Assembly: GCF_947499265.1 (NCBI RefSeq)
Contig: NZ_CANMNK010000005.1
Span: forward strand, 62,001 to 126,000
Source: an uncultured Roseobacter sp.
Lineage (GTDB): Bacteria; Pseudomonadota; Alphaproteobacteria; Rhodobacterales; Rhodobacteraceae
DNA length: 64,000 nt
Direction of reading: 5' to 3'
Part shown: one piece after another, positions 19,390 to 28,782 of the stretch
Numbering within the stretch: position 1 is the first letter of the stretch
Layout: every line of letters begins with the position of its first letter
Position numbers and translations under genes: made by a program
The notes under the pieces: model-generated
The model's database searches: none
Seen by the model: only the letters and a program-made list of their open reading frames with translations
Told to the model about the DNA's origin: nothing

Positions 19390-21069
19390 TTATTCGTCGC
19401 CTTTGAGCGCCGCGCCGAGGATATCGCCCAAGGATGCGCCGGAGTCCGAAGACCCGTACTGTTCCACGGCTTCTTTTTCTTCGGCGATTTCGCGCGCTTT
19501 GATGGAGACGCCAAGACGACGGGTCTTGTTGTCCACATTTGTGATGCGCACGTCGACCTTGTCACCAACCGAGAAACGCTCAGGGCGCTGTTCGGCTCGG
19601 TCACGCGACAGATCGGAGCGACGGATGAAGGACTTCATGCCTTCGTATTCCACTTCGACACCACCGTCTTCGATGGCTGTCACGGTCACGGTCACGATCG
19701 AGCCGCGCTTCACGCCACCAACGGCTTCGGCGAACTTGTCGCCACCAACGGCCTTGATCGACAGGGAAATGCGCTCTTTCTCAACGTCCACCTCGGAGAC
19801 AACGGCATGCACCATGTCGCCTTTGCGGTAGTTCTGGATCGCATCCTCGCCCCGCTCGTCCCAGCTGAGGTCGGAGAGGTGCACCATGCCGTCGATGTCG
19901 CCGTCGAGGCCCACGAACAGACCAAACTCGGTGATGTTCTTGACTTCGCCTTCGACCTCTGTGCCCTCGGGGTGTGTTTCTGCAAACACTTCCCATGGGT
20001 TGCGCATGGTCTGTTTCAGGCCCAGAGACACGCGGCGCTTGGCACCGTCGATTTCCAGAACCATGACTTCGACTTCCTGGCTGGTGGAAACGATCTTGCC
20101 CGGATGCACGTTCTTCTTGGTCCAGGACATCTCGGAGACGTGCACAAGACCTTCAACACCGGCTTCGAGCTCAACAAAGGCACCGTAATCGGTGATGTTG
20201 GTCACGCGGCCTGTGTGCGTGGACTCCAGCGGATATTTCGCGGCCACCAGATCCCATGGATCTTCCTGCAGCTGCTTCATGCCGAGGGAGATACGGTGTG
20301 TATCTTTGTTGATCTTGATGACCTGCACCTTGATCGTCTCGCCAATCGCCAGAATTTCAGACGGGTGGTTGACCCGGCGCCATGCCATATCTGTGACGTG
20401 CAGCAGGCCGTCGACACCGCCAAGATCCACGAAGGCCCCGTATTCGGTGATGTTCTTGACCACACCGTCGACCGTTTGACCTTCGGTCAGGTTGCCGATC
20501 ACTTCGGCGCGCTGTTCGGCACGGGATTCTTCGAGGATCGCACGACGCGATACCACGATGTTGCCCCGGCGACGGTCCATTTTCAGGATCTGGAACGGCT
20601 GTTTCAGACCCATCAACGGGCCCGCGTCACGCACGGGACGCACATCAACCTGGGAGCCGGGCAGGAAGGCCACGGCACCGCCAAGGTCGACGGTAAAGCC
20701 GCCTTTGACACGACCGAAGATGGCGCCTTCAACGCGCTCTTCATCGGCATAGGCTTTTTCCAGACGATCCCAGGCTTCTTCACGGCGGGCCATTTCGCGG
20801 GAAATGACAGCTTCGCCACGCGAGCTTTCGACCTGGCGGAGGAAGACTTCAACCTCATCACCAACTTCGATTTTGGGCGCTTCGCCCGGATCTGCGAATT
20901 CTTTGAGTTCGACACGGCCTTCCATTTTGTAGCCGACGTCGATGATGGCTTGGCCCGCTTCGATTGCGATCACCTTGCCTTTGACAACAGACCCTTCTTC
21001 GGGTGTGTCCATTTCGAAGCTTTCTTCCAAAAGGGCTTCGAAGTCTTCCATAGTTGCGTTTTGCGCCAT
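19390..21069 (-). CDS. rpsA: 30S ribosomal protein S1
   Basis: A 559-residue S1 with repeated S1/OB-fold RNA-binding domains. Repeats are recognisable from VKGKVIAIEAGQAIIDVGYK onward, with later copies at VKNITEYGAFVDLGGVDGLL, VTNITDYGAFVELEAGVEGL and VKNITEFGLFVGLDGDIDGM. ATG 21069 (MAQNATMEDFEALLEESF) is the family start; the frame extends to 21171 without support. Upstream gap of 243 bases probably holds its promoter and leader. It normally follows cmk; here a secreted-protein gene lies between. Confidence 0.97.
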   Translation of the reverse strand: MAQNATMEDFEALLEESFEMDTPEEGSVVKGKVIAIEAGQAIIDVGYKMEGRVELKEFADPGEAPKIEVGDEVEVFLRQVESSRGEAVISREMARREEAWDRLEKAYADEERVEGAIFGRVKGGFTVDLGGAVAFLPGSQVDVRPVRDAGPLMGLKQPFQILKMDRRRGNIVVSRRAILEESRAEQRAEVIGNLTEGQTVDGVVKNITEYGAFVDLGGVDGLLHVTDMAWRRVNHPSEILAIGETIKVQVIKINKDTHRISLGMKQLQEDPWDLVAAKYPLESTHTGRVTNITDYGAFVELEAGVEGLVHVSEMSWTKKNVHPGKIVSTSQEVEVMVLEIDGAKRRVSLGLKQTMRNPWEVFAETHPEGTEVEGEVKNITEFGLFVGLDGDIDGMVHLSDLSWDERGEDAIQNYRKGDMVHAVVSEVDVEKERISLSIKAVGGDKFAEAVGGVKRGSIVTVTVTAIEDGGVEVEYEGMKSFIRRSDLSRDRAEQRPERFSVGDKVDVRITNVDNKTRRLGVSIKAREIAEEKEAVEQYGSSDSGASLGDILGAALKGDE

Positions 21070-21312
21070 GTAGCGTGTGTTCCTTTGTACGTTTGTTTCT
21101 GGCCGTGCGGTTGTCTCCGCCGGTCTTTGGATTTGATCTGCCGATACGCGCGGAACCAATGCATTTAACAAACGAAGGGCCGGTTTGCACCGACCCTGCT
21201 CGTTTGCTCAGCTGCAAAGGCTGTTCCCGCCTTGTCAACGCTCGCGCGTATAGAGGGGTTTTTGTCCGGGATCAACCCATCTGCGCATTTTGCCTGCTGT
21301 CAGACATTTGTG

Positions 21313-21858
21313 CTAGAGGGCCTGTCCCTTGCGCAATTCATCCAGCAGGTCCTGATAAATGCCGTTGCTGTCCCCACCGCCGAAGACTTGCGCGCCGCCG
21401 GAATAGGTCTGCCCATAGGTCCGCGCGACGTTAATCGTCTGCGCGATGGCGGAGAGGAATTGCTCGTGTTGCAGCGGTGACAGTGGGTGGATGAAAACCC
21501 CCCATAGCCTGCCCTGGGCCACGGCGTAGCGGGCGTCCAAGGCGCTATCAAAATTGGCCTGCATCAGGCGCATCAATTCTTCTGCGTTCAGGCCTTCCGC
21601 CGATCTGATCGGCACCATCGCCCGCATGCGATCCGCGCGCGGATCGGCAATGACAACCACCGGAATGTCCTGCACCGTGAATTCAATGGCTGCACCGCGC
21701 AGCTGTGCTTCGGCATCGATGACCAGAATAATCTCTGCGAGGCGTTCCAGTGTCATCGGTGGCTCAACCGCGGGCGCGCCCTCTGTTGTATCGTTTTCCT
21801 GTGCCAAACTGAGAGATCCCCAAAAAACCAGGACCAACGTGATGAGAAGTCGTGCCAT
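21313..21858 (-). CDS. Secreted hypothetical protein, YbjN/type III chaperone-like fold possible
   Basis: A 181-residue protein with a cleavable signal peptide (cut near SLAQ-EN at residue 20). The mature part has an alternating alpha/beta pattern, LVIDAEAQLRGAAIEFTVQD, then IPVVVIADPRADRMRAMVPI, then LMRLMQANFDSALDARYAVA, reminiscent of the YbjN/CesT chaperone fold. That is a weak resemblance. It sits between rpsA and cmk on the same strand but with 243- and 233-base gaps, so it is probably transcribed on its own. Confidence 0.72.
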   Translation of the reverse strand: MARLLITLVLVFWGSLSLAQENDTTEGAPAVEPPMTLERLAEIILVIDAEAQLRGAAIEFTVQDIPVVVIADPRADRMRAMVPIRSAEGLNAEELMRLMQANFDSALDARYAVAQGRLWGVFIHPLSPLQHEQFLSAIAQTINVARTYGQTYSGGAQVFGGGDSNGIYQDLLDELRKGQAL

Positions 21859-22091
21859 TGAAATGCCTTTCGCCGTCGTTATGCGGTTAGGCTAGCCGCG
21901 CGGGGCATCAAACACCAAGCACCCTTTGGTGATCAGTTTGCAACATCGCGGGCGCGCGCCGGAAGCAAATTCAATCGATAAGGACCCACGGCCCCTGTAA
22001 TCGCCGCCAAATCGAAACAGGCCGTTTTAGCGGAACCAGCCGGAGTTTGTGCAAAGCGTCGCGGGTCACAGACACCACCGGTGATTCCGGC

Positions 22092-22709
22092 CTAGCCCGC
22101 CCGCTTCGCCTCAATCACTGCGATTGCGGCCTCGATCGCGGCCTCGATCTTCATCTCCGAGGTGTCGATCTCAACCGCATCTTCTGCAGGCTTCAGGGGG
22201 GCTTCGGCGCGGTCCCGATCCCGGGCATCGCGTTCTTTAACATCGGCGAGCACCTGGGCGCGGCTGATCGCGGCACCTGATGCGGCCAGTTCGGCAAAAC
22301 GCCTGTCCGCGCGCACCTCTGCACTGGCGGTCACAAAGAGCTTGGCCTCAGCATTGGGGCAAATGACCGTGCCAATGTCCCGCCCATCCAAGACAGCACC
22401 GCCTGCCCGACGGGCGAAACTGCGCTGAAAATCAAGCAAAGCGGCGCGCACTTCAGCAATCACGGCCACTTTACTCGCGGCCTGTGCCACCTCGGGGCTG
22501 CGCAAATCATCTGCCTCTAGGTCTTCGGCGGTCAGCGTCTGCGCCGCCATGATCGGCTCCATACCCAAAAGCAGTTTTGCGCCCACGGCGCGGTACAGCA
22601 GCCCGGTATCCAGATGCGCAAAGCCGAAATGCGCCGCGACCGCCTTGGAGATCGTCCCCTTGCCCGCCGCAGCAGGGCCATCAACCGCGATTGTGAAGGT
22701 TTTGGCCAT
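22092..22709 (-). CDS. cmk: Cytidylate kinase
   Basis: A 205-residue (d)CMP kinase that makes (d)CDP from ATP and (d)CMP. The P-loop [20 protein letters not shown] is at the N-terminus, with [12 protein letters not shown] and [18 protein letters not shown] further on. It starts six bases after the aroA stop, so the two are co-transcribed. The 233 bases after it, to the secreted-protein gene, show nothing I can name. Confidence 0.96.
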   Translation of the reverse strand: MAKTFTIAVDGPAAAGKGTISKAVAAHFGFAHLDTGLLYRAVGAKLLLGMEPIMAAQTLTAEDLEADDLRSPEVAQAASKVAVIAEVRAALLDFQRSFARRAGGAVLDGRDIGTVICPNAEAKLFVTASAEVRADRRFAELAASGAAISRAQVLADVKERDARDRDRAEAPLKPAEDAVEIDTSEMKIEAAIEAAIAVIEAKRAG

Positions 22710-22715
22710 AGCGTG

Positions 22716-24068
22716 TCACTGATTGTTGCGCACCAATTGCGCGCCCAGGGCAGACATAAGTGGCTCAAAGATCGGAAAGGAGGTGGCAATCGGCCCGCCA
22801 TCATCCACGCTCACCGGGTTTTGCGTGGCCATCCCGAGGATCAGAAATGACATGGCAATCCGGTGATCCAGATGGCTGGCGCAGGTTGCACCGCCCGGCA
22901 CGTTCCCATGCCCAAGGCCCGTCACCGTCCACCAATCCGGGCCCTCGTCCACGGTAATGCCATTGGCACGCAGACCCACCGCCATCGCATCGATACGGTC
23001 GCTTTCCTTGACCCGCAGTTCCTTGACGCCGCGCATCACGGTCTGGCCTTGTGCGAAGGCCGCAACCACGGAGAGCACCGGGTATTCATCGATCATGCTG
23101 GCGGCACGCTCGGGCGGCACCTCGATGCCTTTGAGGTCCGGTGAGAACCGCGCGCGCAAATCAGCCACAGGCTCCCCGCCCTCGGTGCGTTCGTTCTCAT
23201 AGGTCAGATCCGCGCCCATCTCGCGCAGCGTGGTGTAGAGCCCGGCGCGCGTCGGGTTCAACCCGATGCCGGGCACCAGCACATCCGAGCCCGGCACGAT
23301 CAGCGCTGCACAGACCGGGAAAGCCGCCGACGACGGATCACGTGGCACGTCGATCTTCTGCGGCTTCAGCTCTGGCTGCCCGGTCAGGGTGATGACGCGG
23401 CCCGCCTCCGTTTCCTCGACGGTGATCTCCGCGCCAAAGCCTGCCAGCATACGTTCGGTGTGATCGCGCGTGGCTTCGGCCTCGATCACGATCGTCTTGC
23501 CCGGTGCGTTCAACCCGGCCAGCAACACCGCCGACTTCACCTGTGCCGACGGCACTGGCACCGTGTATTCAACGGGTACAGGGTCAACGGCCCCCACGAT
23601 GGTCATGGGCAAACGCCCCCCGGCCCGTCCGTACGCCTGCGTGCCGAAGAGCGCCAAAGGATCGGTCACCCGTGCCATCGGGCGCCCGTTGAGCGATGCG
23701 TCCCCGGTAAAGGTCGCGCTGATCGGGGAGGTGGCCATGGCGCCCATGATCAACCGAACACCGGTGCCGGAGTTCCCACAATCGATCACGTTCTCAGGCT
23801 CCGCAAAGCCACCGACACCTACGCCGAAGACCGACCAATCGCCATTGCCATGGTCGGTGACCTCCGCGCCAAAAGCCCGCATCGCATCAGCCGTATCGAG
23901 CACGTCCTGCCCTTCAAGCAATCCGGTGATCTCGGTTTTGCCGACGCTGAGCGCCCCAAGGATCAGTGAACGGTGAGAAATGGATTTGTCACCCGGCACC
24001 CGCGCTTCGCCTGTGAGAGGGCCGCAGGGGCGTGAGGTCATGGGAATGGGCGCGCCGTGGCTGGACAT
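22716..24068 (-). CDS. aroA: EPSP synthase, class II (CP4-like)
   Basis: 3-phosphoshikimate 1-carboxyvinyltransferase (450 residues), the sixth shikimate-pathway step. Signature blocks are [66 protein letters not shown] and [13 protein letters not shown]. Overall it follows the Agrobacterium CP4 class II enzyme more closely than the E. coli class I enzyme. Where CP4 has NAATG (Ala100, tied to glyphosate insensitivity) this protein has NSGTG, so Gly as in sensitive enzymes. An alternative start is Met10. cmk follows immediately. Confidence 0.95.
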   Translation of the reverse strand: MSSHGAPIPMTSRPCGPLTGEARVPGDKSISHRSLILGALSVGKTEITGLLEGQDVLDTADAMRAFGAEVTDHGNGDWSVFGVGVGGFAEPENVIDCGNSGTGVRLIMGAMATSPISATFTGDASLNGRPMARVTDPLALFGTQAYGRAGGRLPMTIVGAVDPVPVEYTVPVPSAQVKSAVLLAGLNAPGKTIVIEAEATRDHTERMLAGFGAEITVEETEAGRVITLTGQPELKPQKIDVPRDPSSAAFPVCAALIVPGSDVLVPGIGLNPTRAGLYTTLREMGADLTYENERTEGGEPVADLRARFSPDLKGIEVPPERAASMIDEYPVLSVVAAFAQGQTVMRGVKELRVKESDRIDAMAVGLRANGITVDEGPDWWTVTGLGHGNVPGGATCASHLDHRIAMSFLILGMATQNPVSVDDGGPIATSFPIFEPLMSALGAQLVRNNQ

Positions 24069-24150
24069 GGTATTTCTCGGTTAAGTCTGATGTTGCGCGA
24101 GGCTTAACGGCTGCGCCCCGGAGGGTCCAGCCCCCATGGCTCCGCCTGGG

Positions 24151-24852
24151 TCAGCTCTTTTGGAACGTCAGATAGTGGGGGGTGCGCCCCTCACGCAGGG
24201 CCTTTTGTTCATATCGCGTGGAAATCCAGTCGTCCCAAGGCTGCCGCCAGTCTCGCGGTCGCTCGGCTAACCACTCAAACCCATGCTTTGGCACCTCTTC
24301 CAGGGTCTGCCGCACATAGTCTTCGATATCCGTTGCGACACGAAAGATCGCGCCGGGTTTCAGGGCCTTGGCCAGCGGTTGCAGATGTTCCGGCGTGACA
24401 AACCGACGACGATGGTGGCGCGCTTTCGGCCAAGGATCCGGGTAGAGCAAGAAGGCGCGGTCTATCGTGTTTTCCGGCAAAACGTCGAAAAGGTCACGCA
24501 CATCACCGGGATGCACCGCGAGATTGTCAACACCGGCGCGTCTGATTTTCCCCAGAAGCATCGCGACACCGTTGATGTAGGGTTCTGCCCCGATCAGGCC
24601 GACCTCAGGGTTGTTGCTGGCCTGGTGCACCATGTGCTCTCCCCCGCCAAATCCGATCTCGAGCCAAACCGGTTTGCCACCAAACAGCCCAGGCAGATCA
24701 AGTGGTATGCGGTCTGGATTGTCTTCCCAAGAGACCAGGCCAGCCGACAAAGCGCCCAGATCCTCATCCAAATATACCTTCTGTGATCGCTTGAGGCTCT
24801 TGCCTTTCAAACGTCCATAGAAGTTTCTGCGGGGGCGGGATTTCTGCGACAT
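24151..24852 (-). CDS. trmB: tRNA (guanine-N7)-methyltransferase
   Basis: A 233-residue SAM-dependent enzyme that methylates G46 of tRNA. The SAM motif is WLEIGFGGGEHMVHQA and the family block is AFLLYPDPWPKARHHRRRFV, followed by TDIEDYVRQTLE. The Arg/Lys-rich N-terminus (SRPRRNFYGRLKGKSLKRS) is typical. It diverges from the response regulator gene. Confidence 0.96.
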   Translation of the reverse strand: MSQKSRPRRNFYGRLKGKSLKRSQKVYLDEDLGALSAGLVSWEDNPDRIPLDLPGLFGGKPVWLEIGFGGGEHMVHQASNNPEVGLIGAEPYINGVAMLLGKIRRAGVDNLAVHPGDVRDLFDVLPENTIDRAFLLYPDPWPKARHHRRRFVTPEHLQPLAKALKPGAIFRVATDIEDYVRQTLEEVPKHGFEWLAERPRDWRQPWDDWISTRYEQKALREGRTPHYLTFQKS

Positions 24853-24985
24853 GCGAGGCCTTTAGCTTGGACCAGCCGCTACCGCAATGTCATCTGCTCA
24901 ATGGCCTTCACTGTTTCATCAAGAATTAAGAAGGCGCTGCTACAGAGAGTGCCAGATAGGTATTGCTCCAGAGGGAGGCAGATCA

Positions 24986-25876
24986 TTGAGCCAGATGGGA
25001 AAAATACACGCAAAGCTTGCGCCCAGCGTGACCGCCCTACCCAAGTTCGCGAGTATCTTGATCGTCGATGACCAACGCTTTGACCGGGCGCGGCTGTTGC
25101 GTCTGATCGATGAGTTGGAATTTGACACCCATGTGGTTCAGGCGGATTGTCTTGAAACGATGGGGGCAAAACTCCAGAGCGACAAGTTCGATTTGATCTT
25201 CGTGGACTATAACCTGCCCGATGGTAACGGGTTGCAAGCTCTGGATGCCATTCGCCTTGATCCGCACAACCGCCAGGCTGCGATCATCATGGTCGCCGGT
25301 GATGGCCAGAATGAGATCGCGATTGAGGCCCTGAAACGCGGGTGCAGCGATTACATTACCAAGGATGACATCTCCGCCTCTTCCTTCAGGCGCGCTTCGA
25401 TCAATGCACTGCAGAAATCGCACCTGGCCATTGGCATGGAAACCCAGGACGGCAAGCGCAAACAGATGGAAGAAGTGCTGGAACGGTTCTCAACCGAATG
25501 CGCCAATGAAATCAAACCTGTTGTTAGCCGTGTCATGCGGCAATTACGCGATTTGCGCGAAGCCCCGGCGCTGAGTGCCGACCAGCTTGCGGATCGGTAT
25601 GATCGGATCGAAAGATCCTGCATGCGCCTGTGGGAGTTTCTGGACGACCTTGGACGGTATCAGGGGACGGACATCTCGGAGGAGGCATTCGCCGCGCAGA
25701 ATTTTGTGAAATCGCTGGAACCGGGTGCCGTACCTGAGGCCGCTCCGATCAGCGATGCTGCCAAGGTGACCCCATCGAAACCGCGACGGCTGCAAGCGCC
25801 GCAGGAGGCACCGGCGTCCGTTCAGCGCAAAAGAAAACCGGTCAAGCCAAGCCTGTTCGGAAAATCAAAAAAGTAG
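24986..25876 (+). CDS. Response regulator with helical C-terminal domain
   Basis: A protein of about 296 residues whose N-terminal half is a CheY-like receiver: acidic pocket ILIVDDQRFDRARLL, phospho-acceptor Asp in LIFVDYNLPDGNGL, Ala-Gly-Asp-Gly in place of the usual Thr/Ser region (IIMVAGDGQ), and Lys in DYITKDD. No DNA-binding or enzymatic output domain follows; the second half is helical (MEEVLERFSTECANEIKPVV and on) and then Pro/Lys-rich to the end. TTG 24986 has GGGAGG seven bases upstream; ATG 24995 is the alternative. It may act in a phosphorelay. Confidence 0.8.
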   Translation: MSQMGKIHAKLAPSVTALPKFASILIVDDQRFDRARLLRLIDELEFDTHVVQADCLETMGAKLQSDKFDLIFVDYNLPDGNGLQALDAIRLDPHNRQAAIIMVAGDGQNEIAIEALKRGCSDYITKDDISASSFRRASINALQKSHLAIGMETQDGKRKQMEEVLERFSTECANEIKPVVSRVMRQLRDLREAPALSADQLADRYDRIERSCMRLWEFLDDLGRYQGTDISEEAFAAQNFVKSLEPGAVPEAAPISDAAKVTPSKPRRLQAPQEAPASVQRKRKPVKPSLFGKSKK

Positions 25877-25972
25877 TGGCACACGATATCTTGCTATCAG
25901 ACAGGCATCATAGTCATGCGTGCCTTGGTTCAGAGGCAAATGCCCAACGCCGAATTCAGCGAGCAGAGACCA

Positions 25973-27154
25973 TTAGACAGCGGCTTTCAATGCATCGACC
26001 AAGTCTGTTTTTTCCCAGCTGAAGCCACCATCAGCCTCTGGCGCACGTCCGAAATGGCCATAAGCGGCGGTGCGGGCATAGATCGGTCGGTTGAGACTGA
26101 GATGTTCGCGGATACCGCGTGGTGTCAGGTCAATGATCTGACCAATAGCCGCTTCGATCACGCTGTCATCCATCTCACCCGTGCCAAAGGTGTCACAATA
26201 GATCGACAGCGGTTTGCTCACACCAATCGCATAGCTCAGCTGAATGGTGCATTTGTCCGCAAGGCCTGAGGCCACCACGTTCTTCGCCAGATAGCGCGAC
26301 ACATAAGCAGCAGAACGGTCCACTTTCGTCGGGTCCTTGCCCGAGAACGCGCCGCCACCATGTGGCGCGGCACCACCATAGGTATCGACAATGATTTTCC
26401 GCCCCGTCAGGCCCGCGTCGCCATCCGGCCCGCCAATCACAAAAGTGCCGGTGGGATTCACCCACCATTCGGTGGCTTCGGTGATCCATCCCTCCGGCAG
26501 AACCTCACGAATATAGGGTTCAACAATCGCGCGGATGTCCTGTGAGGTCTGGTTTTCATCCGCATGTTGGGTCGACAGCACGATGGACGTAACACCAACC
26601 GGTTTCCCGTCCTCATACTGGACCGACAATTGGCTCTTGGCGTCCGGCCGCAATGTGGGCTCAGTACCATCCTTGCGCACTTCCGCCAAACGACGCAACA
26701 CGGCGTGGGCGTAGTGGATCGGGGCTGGCATCAATTCCGGTGTCTCATTGGTGGCAAACCCGAACATGATACCCTGATCGCCTGCGCCCTCATCCTTGTT
26801 CCCGCTGGCGTTCACGCCCTGGGCAATATGCGCCGACTGTTCGTGCAGCAGATTGGTGATTTCACATGTCGCGTGGTGAAACTTATCCTGCTCGTAACCG
26901 ATATCCTTGATGCAGGCGCGCGCGATCTCCTCGATACGGCCCATGTAATCCTTGAGCGCTTCTTTATCCGACAGCCCTACTTCGCCACCGATCACAACTC
27001 TATTTGTGGTCGCGAAGGTTTCCGCTGCGACGCGCGCTTCGGGTTCCGCGGCAAGAAAAGCGTCCAATACCGCGTCTGAAATACGGTCGCACACCTTATC
27101 AGGGTGCCCCTCCGAAACGGATTCCGAGGTGAATACATAATTTTTACGAGACAT
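25973..27154 (-). CDS. metK: S-adenosylmethionine synthetase
   Basis: Methionine adenosyltransferase (393 residues), making SAM from methionine and ATP. Family signatures [51 protein letters not shown] and the end [13 protein letters not shown] are present. ATG 27154 is set by the family start [12 protein letters not shown] and by the ribosome site that lies inside the SAM/SAH-type riboswitch just upstream (27159-27207), which would reduce translation when SAM is plentiful. Confidence 0.97.
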   Translation of the reverse strand: MSRKNYVFTSESVSEGHPDKVCDRISDAVLDAFLAAEPEARVAAETFATTNRVVIGGEVGLSDKEALKDYMGRIEEIARACIKDIGYEQDKFHHATCEITNLLHEQSAHIAQGVNASGNKDEGAGDQGIMFGFATNETPELMPAPIHYAHAVLRRLAEVRKDGTEPTLRPDAKSQLSVQYEDGKPVGVTSIVLSTQHADENQTSQDIRAIVEPYIREVLPEGWITEATEWWVNPTGTFVIGGPDGDAGLTGRKIIVDTYGGAAPHGGGAFSGKDPTKVDRSAAYVSRYLAKNVVASGLADKCTIQLSYAIGVSKPLSIYCDTFGTGEMDDSVIEAAIGQIIDLTPRGIREHLSLNRPIYARTAAYGHFGRAPEADGGFSWEKTDLVDALKAAV

Positions 27155-27158
27155 GAAT

Positions 27159-27207
27159 TGCTCCGATAAGACAAATACTGTGCCACGCCAGGAAGCCGTT
27201 GCGGCAC
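27159..27207 (-). promoter_or_regulatory. SAM/SAH riboswitch in metK leader
   Basis: On the minus strand the leader reads GTGCCGCAACGGCTTCCTGG then CGTGGCAC, a linker, then GGAGCA just before the metK ATG. P1 pairs GTGCC (27207-27203) with GGCAC (27184-27180), and the loop block AACGGCTTCCTGGCG matches the conserved core of the Rhodobacterales SAM/SAH riboswitch as I remember it, including the pseudoknot between the loop and the ribosome-binding GGAGC (27164-27160). Binding of SAM or SAH would hide the ribosome site. Confidence 0.92.
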
Positions 27208-27246
27208 GTTCGAGCGTGCTTACGTGGCCCGCCATCACCCGTCAAT

Positions 27247-28782
27247 CTAATTCTGCCGCCTTCTACCCAGCCGTGTGCACAGAAGACCCAATGCCAGCAA
27301 AACAATGATCGGCGTGTCGCCTGTTTGGCTGTAAAATGTTGGGGCCATCGGAGCGGGCAGGGGTACATCCAGAAATCCCGCGACGCCCATCGGCAAGCTC
27401 GCGAGGATACGGCCTTGTGGATCGATCATGGCCGAAATTCCAGTGTTCGCCGCACGCATCAACGGCAGGCCCTGTTCAATCGCGCGCATGCGGGCTTGCG
27501 CCAAATGCTGTTGCGGTCCGACATTTTGCCCGAACCAGGCGTCATTTGTAATTTGCAACAGAAAGTCCGGACGTTCTTCCACAGCGCCTACGCCGTGTGC
27601 AAAGACGGCTTCATAACAAATGAGCGGCAAACCCGACCCAAGGGCACCAAAATCGAGTACTTCAGCGCCGGGCCCGCTGGCAAACCCGGTCGATGATGTC
27701 TGAGCCAGGCCCATAATACCAAACCGGTTCAGCAGGTTGGCAAAAGGAATGTATTCGCCAAAGGGTACCAGGTGGTGTTTGTCATAGATCTGCGTTGGCG
27801 ACCCTGCGGCGTCTAAAAGGACCATGGCATTGTAAAGCGCATCCTCATCGCGGCGCAAAAGCCCGAGGGTGACTGGCTTTCCCTCTGCCGCTTCGGCGAT
27901 TTGGCGCAATGCCGGTCCCGCCGTTTCCAATGTCCAGAGAATCGCCGTCTCCGGCCAGACGGTCAGATCGGGCATTGGCTTACCTGCTTCTGGTGCCGCC
28001 GCCGTGAACGCCAACTGCCTGTCGAAAAATGTTTGCGTGTGATCGGATCGCCACTTCAGATGTTGTGCCGCATTGGGCTGGATCAGGCGCACGGTGTGAG
28101 GTGTGAGGGGTGCTGGCGGTGCAGAAGGCGGAAGATAGAAAAGCGCCGCTGTGCTGCACAGCAAAACCGCCTGCCCCGCGCGCATTACACCGCGTTTCCG
28201 GTAGACCGCGGGGAAAGACAGCGCCCAGGCGATTGACATCAGCCACAACGTCATGCCGTGCGGTCCCGCCCACGCAAGCCCCTGCCCGGCAGCCCCCCCC
28301 ACCAGCGCCTGCGCAGGACTGGCCCAGGGAAACCCGGTGAACAAATAGGCGCGCAGCACCTCTGCAGCGGTCCACGTTAGGATCAGCGGCCAGGTGCGTG
28401 ATGACAATAATCGCGCCAGCCAGAATGCCCCGCCCCAAAAAAGCGCGAGCCCCATGCTCATGAGCACCAAAGCAAAGGGCGCCATCCAGGCATGCCGGTC
28501 AGGATCAACCTGAAAGGGCTCCACGATCCAGGCCAGCGCGACAGCGAAATACCCAACACCAAAGGCCCAACCGATCAACGCGGCATTCCAGGGGCGCCTT
28601 TGACGGCGCAGGGTCAGAAACGCGAGTGAGAAGACCAGCAACATGACCAGCGGCTGGCCGTAAGGTGCCTGCCCCAAGGGCGCAATCGCCCCCAAGACCG
28701 CTGCGATTGCCATGCGGCCCAGACGCGGCAAGCGTGTGTACCACCCCCAAGGTTTGTTCTGTCTCGGGATGGTTTTGACCAT
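27247..28782 (-). CDS. lnt: Apolipoprotein N-acyltransferase
   Basis: Integral inner-membrane enzyme (511 residues) that adds the third acyl chain to lipoproteins. The N-terminal half has six to eight membrane helices; the periplasmic nitrilase-type domain carries the catalytic triad Glu in VWPETAILWTLE, Lys in YDKHHLVPFGEYIPFANLL and Cys in GLPLICYEAVFA. A last helix lies near the C-terminus. Start overlaps the corC stop by one base (TAATG). Confidence 0.95.
   Translation of the reverse strand: MVKTIPRQNKPWGWYTRLPRLGRMAIAAVLGAIAPLGQAPYGQPLVMLLVFSLAFLTLRRQRRPWNAALIGWAFGVGYFAVALAWIVEPFQVDPDRHAWMAPFALVLMSMGLALFWGGAFWLARLLSSRTWPLILTWTAAEVLRAYLFTGFPWASPAQALVGGAAGQGLAWAGPHGMTLWLMSIAWALSFPAVYRKRGVMRAGQAVLLCSTAALFYLPPSAPPAPLTPHTVRLIQPNAAQHLKWRSDHTQTFFDRQLAFTAAAPEAGKPMPDLTVWPETAILWTLETAGPALRQIAEAAEGKPVTLGLLRRDEDALYNAMVLLDAAGSPTQIYDKHHLVPFGEYIPFANLLNRFGIMGLAQTSSTGFASGPGAEVLDFGALGSGLPLICYEAVFAHGVGAVEERPDFLLQITNDAWFGQNVGPQQHLAQARMRAIEQGLPLMRAANTGISAMIDPQGRILASLPMGVAGFLDVPLPAPMAPTFYSQTGDTPIIVLLALGLLCTRLGRRRQN

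Noticed and set aside
19348-21168. Open frame of 606 codons opposite rpsA
   Set aside because: Fully antisense to ribosomal protein S1; no motif and His/Phe/Asp composition typical of a shadow.
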